A stretch of DNA of 64,000 nucleotides from DATHZQ01 sp963823505 (lineage in GTDB: Bacteria > Actinomycetota > Acidimicrobiia > Spongiisociales > UBA5794), in NCBI GenBank assembly GCA_963823505.1, contig CAWGLY010000005.1:62001-126000 (forward strand), given 5' to 3'. A program made the translations under genes and the position numbers. The notes below the pieces were generated by a model. It did not search any database. It was not told the origin of the DNA and saw only the letters and a program-made list of their open reading frames with translations. How positions within the stretch are numbered: the stretch's first letter is position 1; each line of letters begins with the position of its first letter. Shown here piece after piece: positions 24,933-34,434 of this stretch.

Positions 24933-26129
24933 ATGACGAACCAAGACTCAGATGGCGCGCGGACGGACGGTGACGATTCGGTCGCTGCCACCAGTGGATC
25001 GAACTCGGGCACATCACCCACGACTCCGAGCCGAGCACCGACGGTCCTCGTCGTGGTCGCAACCGTGCTGGCAGTGTTCAGCTCGTTGACGACATGGGTG
25101 CACACCGACGCACTCGACACCGACGCCTGGGTCTCCACCAGCGAAGAGTTGCTGAATGAGGAAGAGGTCACCGCCGCCGTTGCGACGTACCTCGTCGACG
25201 AGTTGTACACCCAGGTTGACGTCGCCGGTTCGCTCCAGGAAGTGCTGCCGGGTGACCTCTCGGGTCTCGCGGGGGCGCTCGCTGGTGCACTGCGTGAGCC
25301 TGTGACCAACGGTATCGAGCGGGTGCTCGCGTCATCGCAATTCGCCGAGATCTGGGTGCGCGCCAACCGCCTCGCCCATGAGGCGTTCGTCGCCATTCTT
25401 CGCGACGAGACCGTACCCGCGGTGTCGACGGCGGACGGCACCGTGACGCTGGATCTCGGCGAAGCGATCACCAACGTCGGCCAGGAACTCGGACTTCCCC
25501 AGTCGGCGTTGGACCGCATTCCCGAGGGCGCCGGGCAGATAACGATTCTCCAGTCGGACGAGCTGAAAGACGTCCAGAATTACGTCCGGGTGCTCGACTT
25601 CCTCTCCTGGTTCTTGTTCCTGCTGACGGTCGTGCTGTACGTGCTGGCGGTGTACCTGGCCCGCGATCGCCGTCGTCGTGCCTTGTCGATGGTGGGGTGG
25701 TCGCTGGTCGCCTATGGCGTCACGCTGTACGCGCTGACGGGGTTGGGCGTGCGGACCGCCGTGGATTACTACGTCACGGACAACACCAGCAAGGAGCTCG
25801 CAGAGGTCATTGCGACGGTCGCAACCGACCTGCTTCGTCAGTTCGGCTCGGCTGGCATCGTGTACGGCGTCCTGATCATCGGATTCGCGGCGCTGCTCGG
25901 ACCGCACCGGTGGGCGGTCGCACTGCGCCGGCACAACCCGATCACGTCAACCGCAACAGCGGTTGGCGGTGCTGTGGTGATCACGCTCGTGATGCTGTGG
26001 TGGAGCCCCGGCGATGCATTCACCCGGTGGTATACGGCGATCGTTGCCGTCGCACTGATCGCAGGAGCGATGGCTGCACTGGCCGTGCAGGCAGGCAAGG
26101 ACGACCGCGAGGCAGTCACGACGGGCTGA
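24933..26129 (+). CDS. Large membrane protein with an extracytoplasmic domain, unknown function
   Basis: The 398-residue protein has a polar Ser/Thr/Asp N-terminus (1-35), one membrane helix (APTVLVVVATVLAVFSSLTTW), a roughly 150-residue acidic domain predicted outside the membrane (LNEEEVTAAVATYLVDELY...), and four further helices from about residue 225 (WFLFLLTVVLYVLAVYLARD, then GWSLVAYGVTLYALTG, YGVLIIGFAALLGP and VIAVALIAGAMAALAVQ-type segments). I recognise only a general likeness to actinobacterial integral membrane proteins found in stress clusters. The start is fixed by the leaderless -10 box. No catalytic motif is visible. Confidence 0.8.
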   Translation: MTNQDSDGARTDGDDSVAATSGSNSGTSPTTPSRAPTVLVVVATVLAVFSSLTTWVHTDALDTDAWVSTSEELLNEEEVTAAVATYLVDELYTQVDVAGSLQEVLPGDLSGLAGALAGALREPVTNGIERVLASSQFAEIWVRANRLAHEAFVAILRDETVPAVSTADGTVTLDLGEAITNVGQELGLPQSALDRIPEGAGQITILQSDELKDVQNYVRVLDFLSWFLFLLTVVLYVLAVYLARDRRRRALSMVGWSLVAYGVTLYALTGLGVRTAVDYYVTDNTSKELAEVIATVATDLLRQFGSAGIVYGVLIIGFAALLGPHRWAVALRRHNPITSTATAVGGAVVITLVMLWWSPGDAFTRWYTAIVAVALIAGAMAALAVQAGKDDREAVTTG

Positions 26130-26436
26130 CAGTCTCCTCGAGCGCTTCGTAGGCGGTCGACTGTTTCGGCTCTTCAGACGAACGACCCGCCCAGCACGCC
26201 CGCCGGCTTGCCGGTGCTCGGGAGCCGACCGACCGATGGGATTCGGGTCGCGTTTCGTGCGACGTCGGACCGCTACGGCACCGTCCGAATGACTGATCTC
26301 GCTGTCCCGACGGCACGACATTCCGCGTGTATGCTGCCGCTGCGGCCGATGAGATCGCGCTTTGATCGCGCACGATGCGTGCGCAGCTCACCACATCCGA
26401 TTGACGGGATCGACCGTCGGAAAGAGAAGGCGTGAC
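26130..26436. other. 307-bp intergenic region without a gene
   Basis: It separates two plus-strand membrane-protein genes. TATGCT near 26331 may be a -10 box for the permease-like gene. The open frames across it are shadows. I see no clear terminator. Confidence 0.4.
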
Positions 26437-27645
26437 ATGGACCAACGTGCTGCGCTCGACGGCGCCATCGGCCTGCTGGTACTGGCCGCGGCGGCGTGGT
26501 TCTTGTATCGCCCGCAGGTGCAGAAGTCCGAGCGGTATCAGGCGATGGTGGTCCCGCTGGCCAACATCATGGACGTCGGCTTCCTGGTGCTGTCGCCGAT
26601 CATCGTGGTGTTGGTCGGCTACGCCGCTCCGCTGTTCATGCTCGGAATCTGCCTGATTGCGATCGCAGCCGGCTTCGTCATTGCATACAACATCCGCCAC
26701 TACGAGCCGCTGGTCGGTTCGCCTGATCCCCTGCACAAGGTAGCGGCCTTGGCGAACTGGTCGCTGTTCGCCGCGTCCATGGCCAACATCGCGTACTACA
26801 CGATGCTCCTCATGACCCTGGTCCTGTTGCCACTCGAGTTGTACTCCGAGGACCGGGTCACCAGCACCTCGGTCATCGTGCTCATCGTGGTCATCGTGGT
26901 CGGCTACAGCGGCCGGCTTCCGGCCCTCAACAGGCTCGGAGATCGCACCACGGCGTTCAACCTGGCGGCGTTGTTCGCGGTGCTCGCGGCCTTTGCCGTG
27001 TACAACATCGGAGAGGCCATCGGGGGAAATTGGGACTTCCCCACGTACGACCCGACGGTCGACTCGACGTCGCTTCGCCAGATCCTGGGGTTGTTCGCGA
27101 TGGTGCAGGGGTTCGAGGCGTCGCGCTACATCGGCGCACGCTTCTCGGGTGAGGTCAGAGTCTCGACGATGCGCTGGGCCCAAGTGATCGCGACGTCGGT
27201 GTTCGTCTTGCTGATCGCGCTCGTGCTCCTGCCGTTCGGACAGTTCAGACCCGCTGCTGATGCGACCGCGATCTTCGTGGTGTCCAAGGAGGTGAGCCCG
27301 TACCTGCCGTGGTTGATCATGGCGGCCGCCATCGGAAGCCAGCTTTCGGCGATCACGAACGCGACCACCTCGCGCAGTGCGCTGCTCATCGAGGCCACGC
27401 GCAACACCCTGCGGCCGAAGTACACGTTCCCGATTCTTCTCGTGCCGACGATCATGATCGTGCTGTTCGCCGACGTGACCGACGCCGTCGCGATCGCGTC
27501 GCGGGTCTTTGCGCTCTACTTCGTCATCCAGGCTGGGATCGCAGTGACTCTCGCTTATCGGGCCAAGAATTGGCTGGCCGTGGCCGGATTCGGCGCCGTG
27601 GCCCTGATCATGTCGATCATCGCAGTCTTCGGGCTGCCCATCTGA
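26437..27645 (+). CDS. APC-superfamily-like permease, 10-12 membrane helices
   Basis: The 402-residue product is almost entirely hydrophobic helices (for example AIGLLVLAAAAWFLYRP, VLSPIIVVLVGYAAPLFML, VIVLIVVIVVGYSG, SVFVLLIALVLLPFG). A central segment FAMVQGFEASRYIGARF recalls the substrate-site helix of APC-type amino-acid transporters. AGAAGG precedes ATG 26437 by 6 nt. The substrate cannot be read. As the only secondary-transporter-like protein in the gadB block, a glutamate/GABA exchanger role is conceivable, but the typical GadC features are not evident. Confidence 0.7.
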   Translation: MDQRAALDGAIGLLVLAAAAWFLYRPQVQKSERYQAMVVPLANIMDVGFLVLSPIIVVLVGYAAPLFMLGICLIAIAAGFVIAYNIRHYEPLVGSPDPLHKVAALANWSLFAASMANIAYYTMLLMTLVLLPLELYSEDRVTSTSVIVLIVVIVVGYSGRLPALNRLGDRTTAFNLAALFAVLAAFAVYNIGEAIGGNWDFPTYDPTVDSTSLRQILGLFAMVQGFEASRYIGARFSGEVRVSTMRWAQVIATSVFVLLIALVLLPFGQFRPAADATAIFVVSKEVSPYLPWLIMAAAIGSQLSAITNATTSRSALLIEATRNTLRPKYTFPILLVPTIMIVLFADVTDAVAIASRVFALYFVIQAGIAVTLAYRAKNWLAVAGFGAVALIMSIIAVFGLPI

Positions 27646-27814
27646 GGAGTGCGCAGGTGGATCGGGCTGCGGCCACCAGACGCCTGGGCTGCTCGAACCG
27701 GCAGGTCGGATGCCATGATGAGACTCGCCGGAACGCATCGAGAAGGGGCGCCCGACGGTAGCGAACAGCGAGGTTCACGGACCGGAGATCGGCGGCTGGG
27801 AAGTCGCCCAAAAC

Positions 27815-28147
27815 GTGTCCGAATGGATCGAGCTCGGGGCGATCCTGGTCATTGCGCTCACCGTGGCGATGGCAGCGGTCCAGACGGCGCGAACCTTCAT
27901 CGCTGGTGATCGAGCCACCGTCGTCGACGTATTCAGGCGGACCTTCTCGCGCGGCGTCCTGCTCGGGCTCGACCTCCTGATCGCCGCTGACATCATCCGC
28001 ACCGTGACGCTGGAGCCGACCTTGGAGAACGTGGCCGCGTTGGGGCTGCTCGTCGTCGTTCGGACGTTCCTCGCGTGGGCGCTCGTCATGGAGGCCGAGG
28101 GTCGCTGGCCTTGGCAAGCGCCTCGGAGCGATCTCACCTCGACCTGA
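27815..28147 (+). CDS. DUF1622 family membrane protein
   Basis: The 110-residue protein has three membrane helices: ELGAILVIALTVAMAAVQTA, a central GVLLGLDLLIAADIIRTVTL, which is the DUF1622 core with its conserved Asp and E-P-T after it, and VAALGLLVVVRTFLAWALVM. The start is GTG 27815; upstream codons in frame (SEVHGPEIGGWEV) look protein-like but have no initiation codon. The function of the family is unknown. Convergent with the DUF2252 gene. Confidence 0.85.
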   Translation: MSEWIELGAILVIALTVAMAAVQTARTFIAGDRATVVDVFRRTFSRGVLLGLDLLIAADIIRTVTLEPTLENVAALGLLVVVRTFLAWALVMEAEGRWPWQAPRSDLTST

Positions 28148-28250
28148 TCCAATCGAGAGTCTCGGTCGAGCGCCTGCCGCATCTTCGGTGATCCCGCACC
28201 GATTCCGGTTCGTTGGCGCCACGCGGGCGCTCTATGTCCGTGATCGCCGG

Positions 28251-29684
28251 TCAGACGCCCGGGTCGTCCGCAACGGGGAGGCGACCGCTCTCGATGGCCG
28301 CCTGGAACTGTCCGTAGTCCTCGAGGTTCTGGGCGGCGTAGGCCTCGCTGAACGCCCCGATTGCACGCGTGAACTGCTTGCCGCTCCCGATGTAGGCCGC
28401 GATCGCTGCGGCGTCACCGGTGCGAGCGTGGCCACGTGCCAACGTCCTGCCGCAGACGTCGGCGTAGAAGGCCAACTGCCGCGGTGTCGAACCCTCGATG
28501 TCGACCGAGCCCTTCCAGTCACGCAGCTGGCGAACGTAGAAGTGGTGCCCCTCGATGCGTCCTTCGGTCCATCCGAGGAAGATGTCGGACTGGGCCTGGG
28601 CGAGCCGTTGGCCTTCGACGATCCGTTGGCCATGATTGGTGTAGGGGCTCGGCTCCAAGAACTCCTCGAGCACAGACGGCTGGGCCTCTTTGGCCTGCAG
28701 GAAGAACATGTCGTCGTCGTCCTTGCCGCGCAGGAGGAAGATCAGGCAGCGGGTGCCGACGCTGCCGACGCCGACAACCTTCACCCCGACATCGACGATC
28801 GAATACCGGTCGAGCAGGAACCGGCGTGCATCATTGAGGGTCGATTTGTAGGCCTCGAGCGCCGCGTGGGCCTCGGCCTCGATCGCGTCAGCGTCGTACT
28901 CTGGAGGCAACGCCCGGAGCGGGAACAGGACCGGGGGTTGGTTCAGGATCTGATGTCGACCGTCGACCACGCCGACCAGCTTGCCCACCGCCTGGCGGCT
29001 GTCCTTGCGCCGAGCGCGCCGCTCGAAGCGGTCGATTCGCCTGACGAACTCCGAGTACGTCATCCCTGCCGACTCGCGCAGGTCTTCGATGGTCACCAGT
29101 TGATTCCACACGTCGAGATACCCCTGGTTGCCGAACGTCGCCATTGCGTCCCGGTACGCAAGGGTGACCGTCGCCGTCACCTCATCACGGTCGCGAGCTT
29201 TGAACTCGAGGTGCTCGGCGGCGATGTAGACGCTTGCGGCAAGTCGCTTCAGGTCCCATTCCCACGGACCACGAAGTGTCTCGTCGAAGTCGTTGGCGTC
29301 CAGCACCAACTGCCTCCCCGGCGACGCATACGCCCCGAAGTTCGAAAGGTGGGCGTCACCGCCGAGCTGCACCTCGAGACCGCTGACGGGGGTCGGCGCC
29401 AGGTCGCCGGCCATGATCCCGGCGGCGCCGCGATAGAAGGTGAACGGCGAGACTCGCATACGCGTGTGGCGGACCGGCACCAGCCATTGCACGCGCGTCT
29501 GGTTTTGCTGCTCGAGGAACGCCACAGGATCGCGACGATCCGACGCCGGACTCCACTCGCCGTGGGCCGAGCGGGGGACCGACTCGCGGGCGGACCGACC
29601 GCGCTCCGCACCGGCGTCACGGGCGGCGGTCAGGTCCTCAGGGGACCCGTCGGCTGATGGCTGACTCGCGGTGTCCGTCGTCAT
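28251..29684 (-). CDS. DUF2252 family protein (kinase-like fold suspected)
   Basis: The 477-residue product matches the DUF2252 pattern: MRVSPFTFYRGAAGIMAGDL, the hallmark GGDAHLSNFG and DANDFDETLRGPWEWDLKRL, and later GVGSVGTRCLIFLLRGKDDD and the QAKEAQPSVLEE strand. The H-x-x-N and D-F-D-E motifs resemble the catalytic and metal-binding loops of aminoglycoside/protein-kinase-like phosphotransferases, so a small-molecule kinase role is plausible but unproven. ATG 29684 (MTTDTASQP) has AGAGGG upstream; a longer start at 29705 is possible. Confidence 0.92.
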   Translation of the reverse strand: MTTDTASQPSADGSPEDLTAARDAGAERGRSARESVPRSAHGEWSPASDRRDPVAFLEQQNQTRVQWLVPVRHTRMRVSPFTFYRGAAGIMAGDLAPTPVSGLEVQLGGDAHLSNFGAYASPGRQLVLDANDFDETLRGPWEWDLKRLAASVYIAAEHLEFKARDRDEVTATVTLAYRDAMATFGNQGYLDVWNQLVTIEDLRESAGMTYSEFVRRIDRFERRARRKDSRQAVGKLVGVVDGRHQILNQPPVLFPLRALPPEYDADAIEAEAHAALEAYKSTLNDARRFLLDRYSIVDVGVKVVGVGSVGTRCLIFLLRGKDDDDMFFLQAKEAQPSVLEEFLEPSPYTNHGQRIVEGQRLAQAQSDIFLGWTEGRIEGHHFYVRQLRDWKGSVDIEGSTPRQLAFYADVCGRTLARGHARTGDAAAIAAYIGSGKQFTRAIGAFSEAYAAQNLEDYGQFQAAIESGRLPVADDPGV

Positions 29685-29911
29685 GGTGTACGCCCTCTCG
29701 TGCATAGCAAACGGCCGGGAGAACGACCCCTGGCCACGCCTCGAACGTTTGTCGGTGTCGGCACCGATGTCGTCATCTCCAGCGGATGATTCCGGGCCAT
29801 TGGCGCCTGGCGTTCCACTCGTGCTGCCGATGTTACTCCTCAACGCTGGCGGGTCACGCTCCCCGTCCTCTCACGGTCACGATGTCATGTCTGGTTGCCC
29901 CGACGTGTACG

Positions 29912-32284
29912 TCACTGCCGCGACATTGCGATGCGCATGCGCTCCTCGGGGTCGATGAAGTGGTCGTTGTCGTCATCACCGAGGTCGATCTGCACCCAGT
30001 GGATCTTGCCGTTGAACCGGCTCGACTCCATCGTGTACTCCGGAGTGACGGTGGTGCCGGACTCATAGCCGATGTCGGTCGTCTCGTCGGCCGAGAAGAT
30101 CAACGGCTGAGTGGCTTCGACCCGACCGGTGCCGACCGCGGATCCGTCGTGGTACAGGGTCACGTCGCCGCCCTTGGCCGGACCGCCGCCGTCGTAGGCG
30201 AACTCGATGCGAACCTGATGCTTGCCTTCCGGCACCGGGATGTCGGCACCGACGGTGAACCACTGGATACCAAGCACGTTGTAGACAAACTTGATCGTGC
30301 CGTCCTTCGCGTAGAACGCCCAGCCCCCGAAGCGACCACCCTGGGCGATGATCACGCCATCGGCACCAGCGGCCGGCACATCCACCTCGGCGGTGACGGA
30401 GAATGAGCGGTTTTTGATGCTCACGACACTGTTCTCCGACAGACGACCCATGCCCGGGAAGAGCAGCTGCGACTCGCCTCGGATCAGCGTCGGACGGCCT
30501 GCGATATCCGGATTGAGGCGCTCGGCCGTGCGGTCGTCCATCGGCAACACGTTGTACTTCGTGGCCTCGATCAGGAAGAGGCGCTGCAGCTTGGCCAGCA
30601 TCTCGGGGTGTTCCGCCGCGAGATTGCGTGCTTGGCTGTAGTCGCTGTTGCCGTCGTACAGCTCCCAGACGTCGTCATCGAACGCGGGCAAGTCGCCGCC
30701 GACCATGACCCACGGCGTCCGATGCTTCGTGACCGCGCTCCAGCCCTGGTGGTAGATGCCACGGTTGGCAAACATCTCGAAATACTGCAGGTCGTGGCGC
30801 TCGGGCTCCTCGGGCGTATTGAACATGTAGAGCATGCTCGTGCCCTCCATCGGCGACTGCTGCACACCGTTGACCATCGTCGGCTCCGGCAGCCCTGCTG
30901 CTTCGAGGATCGTGGGCGCCACATCGATCACATGCGAGAACTGGTCCCGCACCCCGCCCGACACCTCGATGCCTTCGGGCCAGTGGACGATCGTGCCGTT
31001 GCGCGTGCCGCCCCAATGTGAGGCCACCTGCTTGGTCCACTGGAACGGGGCGTTCATCGCCCACGCCCAGCCGACGGAGTAGTGGTTGTACGAGCTCGGC
31101 GAGCCGAACTCGTCGATCTTGCTCACCATGAACTCAGTGGTTTCGAGCGCCGCCATGCCGTTGAAGTTCGCCATCTCGTTGAAGGCGCCATTGACCGTCC
31201 CCTCGGCGGAGGCGCCGTTGTCGCCGATGATGTAGTAGATCAGCGTGTTGTCGAGGATGCCGAGGTCGTCGATGGCGTCGACGATCCGACCGACGTGGTG
31301 GTCGGTGTGCTCCAGGAATCCGGCGTAGACCTCCATCTGGCGAGCCAGCACCGGCTTGAGTGCCTCGGGCATATCGTCCCACGCAGGGATCTCGTCGTGA
31401 CGGGCGGTGAGTTCCGCATCGTCTGGGATCACGCCCATCTCCTTCTGCTTCGCAAAGGTGCGTTCGCGTTGCAGGTCCCAGCCGTCGTCGAACTTGCCGG
31501 CGTACTTCGCAGGCCATTCGGCGGGCACATGATGCGGAGCGTGGGTCGCCCCGGGCGCGAAGTACACGAAGAAGGGCTTCTCAGGCATCAACGCCTTCTG
31601 TTGACGGATCCATCCCACTGCACGATCCGCTAGATCCTCGGTCAGGTGGTAGCCCTCCTCTGCCGTTGCAGGCGGCTCGACCGGTGTCGTTCCCTCGTAC
31701 AGCGCCGGCTCCCACTGGTTGTTCTCGCCGCCGATGAACCCATAGAAGGCTTCGAAGCCACCGCCACCTGACGGCCACGCGTCGAACGGACCCAGCGGCG
31801 ACGACTGCCACACCGGCACTTCGTGGCACTTGCCGAACTGAGCCGTCGAGTAGCCATTGAGCTTCAACGTCAGGGCGAGCGGTGCCTTGGTGTTGGGCCT
31901 GAGTGAGCTGTTCCCCGGCGCCGAGGTCGCGGTCTCGGTGATGCTGCCCATCCCGACCGAGTGATGGTTGCGGCCCGTGAGCAGCGCCTGCCGAGTCGGC
32001 GCGCACAGCGCCGTCGTGTGGAACCGGTTGAGGCTCAGGCCACCGGCCGCAAGGCGGTCGGCGGTCGGCGTCTGGACGGGACCCCCGAACGCACTTGACG
32101 CACCGAAGCCGACGTCGTCGAGCAAGACGATCAGGACGTTTGGCGCACCGTTCGGTGGCTGCAACGGTTCAATCGGCGGATACGTCGTCGCTGGATCCTT
32201 TGCGTCGTAGGTGGTGAGACCCGTCGTTGGGCGATCGGGAATCGGCAACATCGTGCGCGCATGGCGGTCAGGGGAATTCGTCAT
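29912..32284 (-). CDS. Arylsulfatase (type I, formylglycine-dependent)
   Basis: The 790-residue protein opens its catalytic domain with NVLIVLLDDVGFGASSAFGG (metal-binding Asp pair). It has the sulfatase signature CAPTRQALLTGRN with Cys94, the residue oxidised to formylglycine, followed by GYSTAQFGKCHE and a late IGDNGASAEGT metal site. Length and C-terminal beta-rich region (QVRIEFAYDGGGPAKGGDV) match the large arylsulfatases common in actinobacteria and often linked to DUF1254 proteins. There is no signal peptide, so a cytoplasmic location is likely. A formylglycine-generating enzyme is not in the window. AAAGGGG precedes the ATG. Hydrolyses sulfate (possibly phosphonate) esters; substrate unknown. 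Confidence 0.95.
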   Translation of the reverse strand: MTNSPDRHARTMLPIPDRPTTGLTTYDAKDPATTYPPIEPLQPPNGAPNVLIVLLDDVGFGASSAFGGPVQTPTADRLAAGGLSLNRFHTTALCAPTRQALLTGRNHHSVGMGSITETATSAPGNSSLRPNTKAPLALTLKLNGYSTAQFGKCHEVPVWQSSPLGPFDAWPSGGGGFEAFYGFIGGENNQWEPALYEGTTPVEPPATAEEGYHLTEDLADRAVGWIRQQKALMPEKPFFVYFAPGATHAPHHVPAEWPAKYAGKFDDGWDLQRERTFAKQKEMGVIPDDAELTARHDEIPAWDDMPEALKPVLARQMEVYAGFLEHTDHHVGRIVDAIDDLGILDNTLIYYIIGDNGASAEGTVNGAFNEMANFNGMAALETTEFMVSKIDEFGSPSSYNHYSVGWAWAMNAPFQWTKQVASHWGGTRNGTIVHWPEGIEVSGGVRDQFSHVIDVAPTILEAAGLPEPTMVNGVQQSPMEGTSMLYMFNTPEEPERHDLQYFEMFANRGIYHQGWSAVTKHRTPWVMVGGDLPAFDDDVWELYDGNSDYSQARNLAAEHPEMLAKLQRLFLIEATKYNVLPMDDRTAERLNPDIAGRPTLIRGESQLLFPGMGRLSENSVVSIKNRSFSVTAEVDVPAAGADGVIIAQGGRFGGWAFYAKDGTIKFVYNVLGIQWFTVGADIPVPEGKHQVRIEFAYDGGGPAKGGDVTLYHDGSAVGTGRVEATQPLIFSADETTDIGYESGTTVTPEYTMESSRFNGKIHWVQIDLGDDDNDHFIDPEERMRIAMSRQ

Positions 32285-32363
32285 CTGAGACCCCTTTCTT
32301 CGTTGGGGAACGCTTGGCGGCCATATGGTTGCGGGTACACCAAGCCGGTCAGCGGACCTTGGA

Positions 32364-32390
32364 ACGGCCGTGAGCGTTGGTCACGGCCGT
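32364..32390. terminator. Perfect 10-bp inverted repeat between arylsulfatase and AraC genes
   Basis: ACGGCCGTGA (32364-32373) and TCACGGCCGT (32381-32390) form a perfect stem with a 7-nt loop. It lies 111 bp after the end of the AraC gene and 80 bp before the arylsulfatase start on the same strand. It can be a terminator for the regulator or an operator for the sulfatase; there is no T run. Confidence 0.45.
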
Positions 32391-32500
32391 GGTTGTCATC
32401 AGCGGTCGTCGATGTCTGCTATTCGCTCCGCCGCCGGCGTCATTGTCGACAATTGACCACTTCGGCACTATTCACAATCGCCATGATCCGGGTGATGACA

Positions 32501-33466
32501 TCAGACCCGGACTCGTCCATGCCCTTTGGTTCGGGCTCTTCCGGATGCGCGGCGAAGGGTTTCGCTCGGCACCTCGCCGAAGAGTCGGCGGTAGCGACCG
32601 GCGATGCGACCGAGTTGCGTCACGCCGAGGGAGCTTGCGATCCAAGTCACGCTGGAGATCGCTGGGTCGGCAAGCACCAGCTCGTTGCGAAGCCGGCTGA
32701 GGAGCCGGGCTTGGAAATACTGCGTAGGCGGTATATCGAATATCTCGACGAACGCATGGCGGACTCGGCTCTCGGATGCGAATGCCGCACGACACAACTC
32801 GCTCATCGACGGTTGAGACGACCCGCTCGAATCTGCGTAGTCGATGCAGTCCCTCACGATCTTCTTGCTGTCGAGCCGGCGGTCGGCCCTGGCACGGTCC
32901 GACCCGCCATCGGCGACGATTGCGGTCGCGGCCAAATCCAGCAGTCGGGCTCGCTGGGCCGGATCGTCCATCAGCTCGGGTCGCGCGGTGAGACCATGGA
33001 GGGCAGTAGTCAGCCGGCGGACTTCGGGTCGCTCGGCGAGAGGTCGGACCGATCGTGAGAACCTGAGGATCCCCGCGCCGAACGTGTCGGCGACCCGCTC
33101 GATCGTTTCGGTCGACGTGACCAGGAACGTTGCGCTCAACCCCGCCGGGTTGATGCCGGCGAATGGCGTTCCTGGACCATATACGTTCAGCATCCCGACG
33201 GCGGTGTCGACGCCGCACCACGAGCCCCCCGGAGGCGTCGACGTGATGAGGCTCACGACCGCGGTCCCCTGTGGCACCTCGACGTGGGAGAAGGCGGAGA
33301 ACCCCATCCGACCGGTGCTGAGCATGACATCGCCTGAGCCGCTGCACGTCATGCGACACGGGTCGCTTTCTGCGCCGGTGCGCACGTAATCGATGTCCAG
33401 CCCGGCAATGGCCGTTGTGAACCCGTCGACCTCAAGTGCTTCTATCTCGATCGGCATCGATGACAT
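32501..33466 (-). CDS. AraC-family transcriptional regulator
   Basis: The last 110 residues carry the two AraC helix-turn-helix units (SMSELCRAAFASESRVRHAF, then PAISSVTWIASSLGVTQLGR and the family FGEVPSETLRR ending). The roughly 200-residue N-terminal part is a cupin-like ligand/dimer domain related to regulators that bind aromatic or alcohol effectors (AraC_binding_2 type). Two ATGs lie three codons apart (33466, MSSMPIEI; 33457); neither has a strong ribosome site. It is upstream of the arylsulfatase in the same orientation with a perfect inverted repeat between them, so the sulfatase is its likely target (inference). Confidence 0.9.
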   Translation of the reverse strand: MSSMPIEIEALEVDGFTTAIAGLDIDYVRTGAESDPCRMTCSGSGDVMLSTGRMGFSAFSHVEVPQGTAVVSLITSTPPGGSWCGVDTAVGMLNVYGPGTPFAGINPAGLSATFLVTSTETIERVADTFGAGILRFSRSVRPLAERPEVRRLTTALHGLTARPELMDDPAQRARLLDLAATAIVADGGSDRARADRRLDSKKIVRDCIDYADSSGSSQPSMSELCRAAFASESRVRHAFVEIFDIPPTQYFQARLLSRLRNELVLADPAISSVTWIASSLGVTQLGRIAGRYRRLFGEVPSETLRRASGRARTKGHGRVRV

Positions 33467-33609
33467 CCGGGGGGACGGGCGGCGTACTCTACAGGCTCGC
33501 AAATCAACGCGTGCGAGAACGAACTCCCGCGTCAGTCGGCCCGACGGCGAGCCCGCCAAACCCCCGACGGGCGCGTATCGTTGCAGGAGCTTCGAGGGTC
33601 GCGACGCAG

Positions 33610-34434
33610 TCAGAGTTGCAGATACAGGACCCGCTGCAGCGCGGATTCGAGCTGTTCGCTTCGATACAGGACTGTCCGGTTCGAGGCCTCGATCAGGTCA
33701 GCCTGGTTGGCACCCTCGGACTCGAGGCGGAGGCCAACGTTGGCATCGAGGGCGCCTCGCACTCCCGCGACGGCCTCGCCGAGCTCGTACAGCGATCGTC
33801 GCTGGCTCTCGTCGGGCAGATCGGCCGTCAGCGACTGCACTCGGGCCTCGAGATCGACGAGCTGGGTCCGTGCGGCAGCCCAGGTCGGTTGCAGCGTCAC
33901 GGGATTGGAAGACTGCAAGATGGCGACGACCGCGCTGTCATGTATCGACCGGGATGCCCTGGTGATGTCGTCCAGACGTCGCTGGAGCGACCCATGTGCC
34001 TCGCTCCGGCGACGCGATGATCGGGACGCGAGAGCCGCCGCGCCGGTCACGAGCGCGAGGATGACGAGACCGAGCACGATGAGCAGCGTCCACTCTTCGC
34101 TGGTCAAACCCTCCTCATCCGTGGCCTCCTCCGGCGCAGCCTCCGTGGGTGGGGCGACCTCGGCGGGGGGCTCTTCCGCGGGGGGTTCTTCGGGTGCGGG
34201 CTCTTCCGCGGGGGGTTCTTCGGGTGCGGGCTCGTCCGCGGGGGGTTCTTCGGGTGCGGGCTCGTCCGCCGGTGGTGCGGTCAGGGCAGGTCGAGAGTCG
34301 CCGGTTTCAGGCAAATCGGGGTTCGCCGGCAGTGTGCCGTCGCCGCTGCAAGCGGCAATCAGGAGCAGTCCGGCAACGGCCATCAAAGGAAGCAACCGGC
34401 GCCTCGATCTGGCCATCGGAACGTAGATTCGCAT
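33610..34434 (-). CDS. Lipoprotein-like membrane protein with a Pro/Glu repeat stalk
   Basis: GAGGAGG lies 5 nt before ATG 34434. The 274-residue product has an Arg-rich signal peptide with a lipobox (GLLLIAACSGDG), then a repetitive Pro/Ala/Glu stalk (units of EEPPADEPAP, about residues 55-100), an acidic patch, a strong membrane helix (WTLLIVLGLVILALVTGAAAL) and a basic then helical domain of about 125 residues predicted in the cytoplasm. A lipid anchor plus an internal membrane helix is an unusual topology. It could sense envelope state across the membrane. No family recognised. Confidence 0.75.
   Translation of the reverse strand: MRIYVPMARSRRRLLPLMAVAGLLLIAACSGDGTLPANPDLPETGDSRPALTAPPADEPAPEEPPADEPAPEEPPAEEPAPEEPPAEEPPAEVAPPTEAAPEEATDEEGLTSEEWTLLIVLGLVILALVTGAAALASRSSRRRSEAHGSLQRRLDDITRASRSIHDSAVVAILQSSNPVTLQPTWAAARTQLVDLEARVQSLTADLPDESQRRSLYELGEAVAGVRGALDANVGLRLESEGANQADLIEASNRTVLYRSEQLESALQRVLYLQL
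34162..34268. repeat. 30-bp tandem repeats coding the Pro/Glu stalk
   Basis: About 3.5 copies of a 30-bp unit (GGCTCTTCCGCGGGGGGTTC plus the following 10 bases, TTCGGGTGCG), nearly identical to each other, lie inside the lipoprotein-like gene. Whole-codon units mean copy number can change stalk length without breaking the frame. Confidence 0.75.

Noticed and set aside
26116..27738. Very long open frame (540 codons) on the minus strand opposite the permease-like gene
   Set aside because: It is rich in His, Arg, Asp and Gln, has no family features and is the antisense shadow of a clearly hydrophobic membrane-protein gene. The high GC content creates such frames.
28188..29657. Long plus-strand frame (489 codons) opposite the DUF2252 gene
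   Set aside because: Antisense shadow; the minus-strand DUF2252 motifs are unmistakable.
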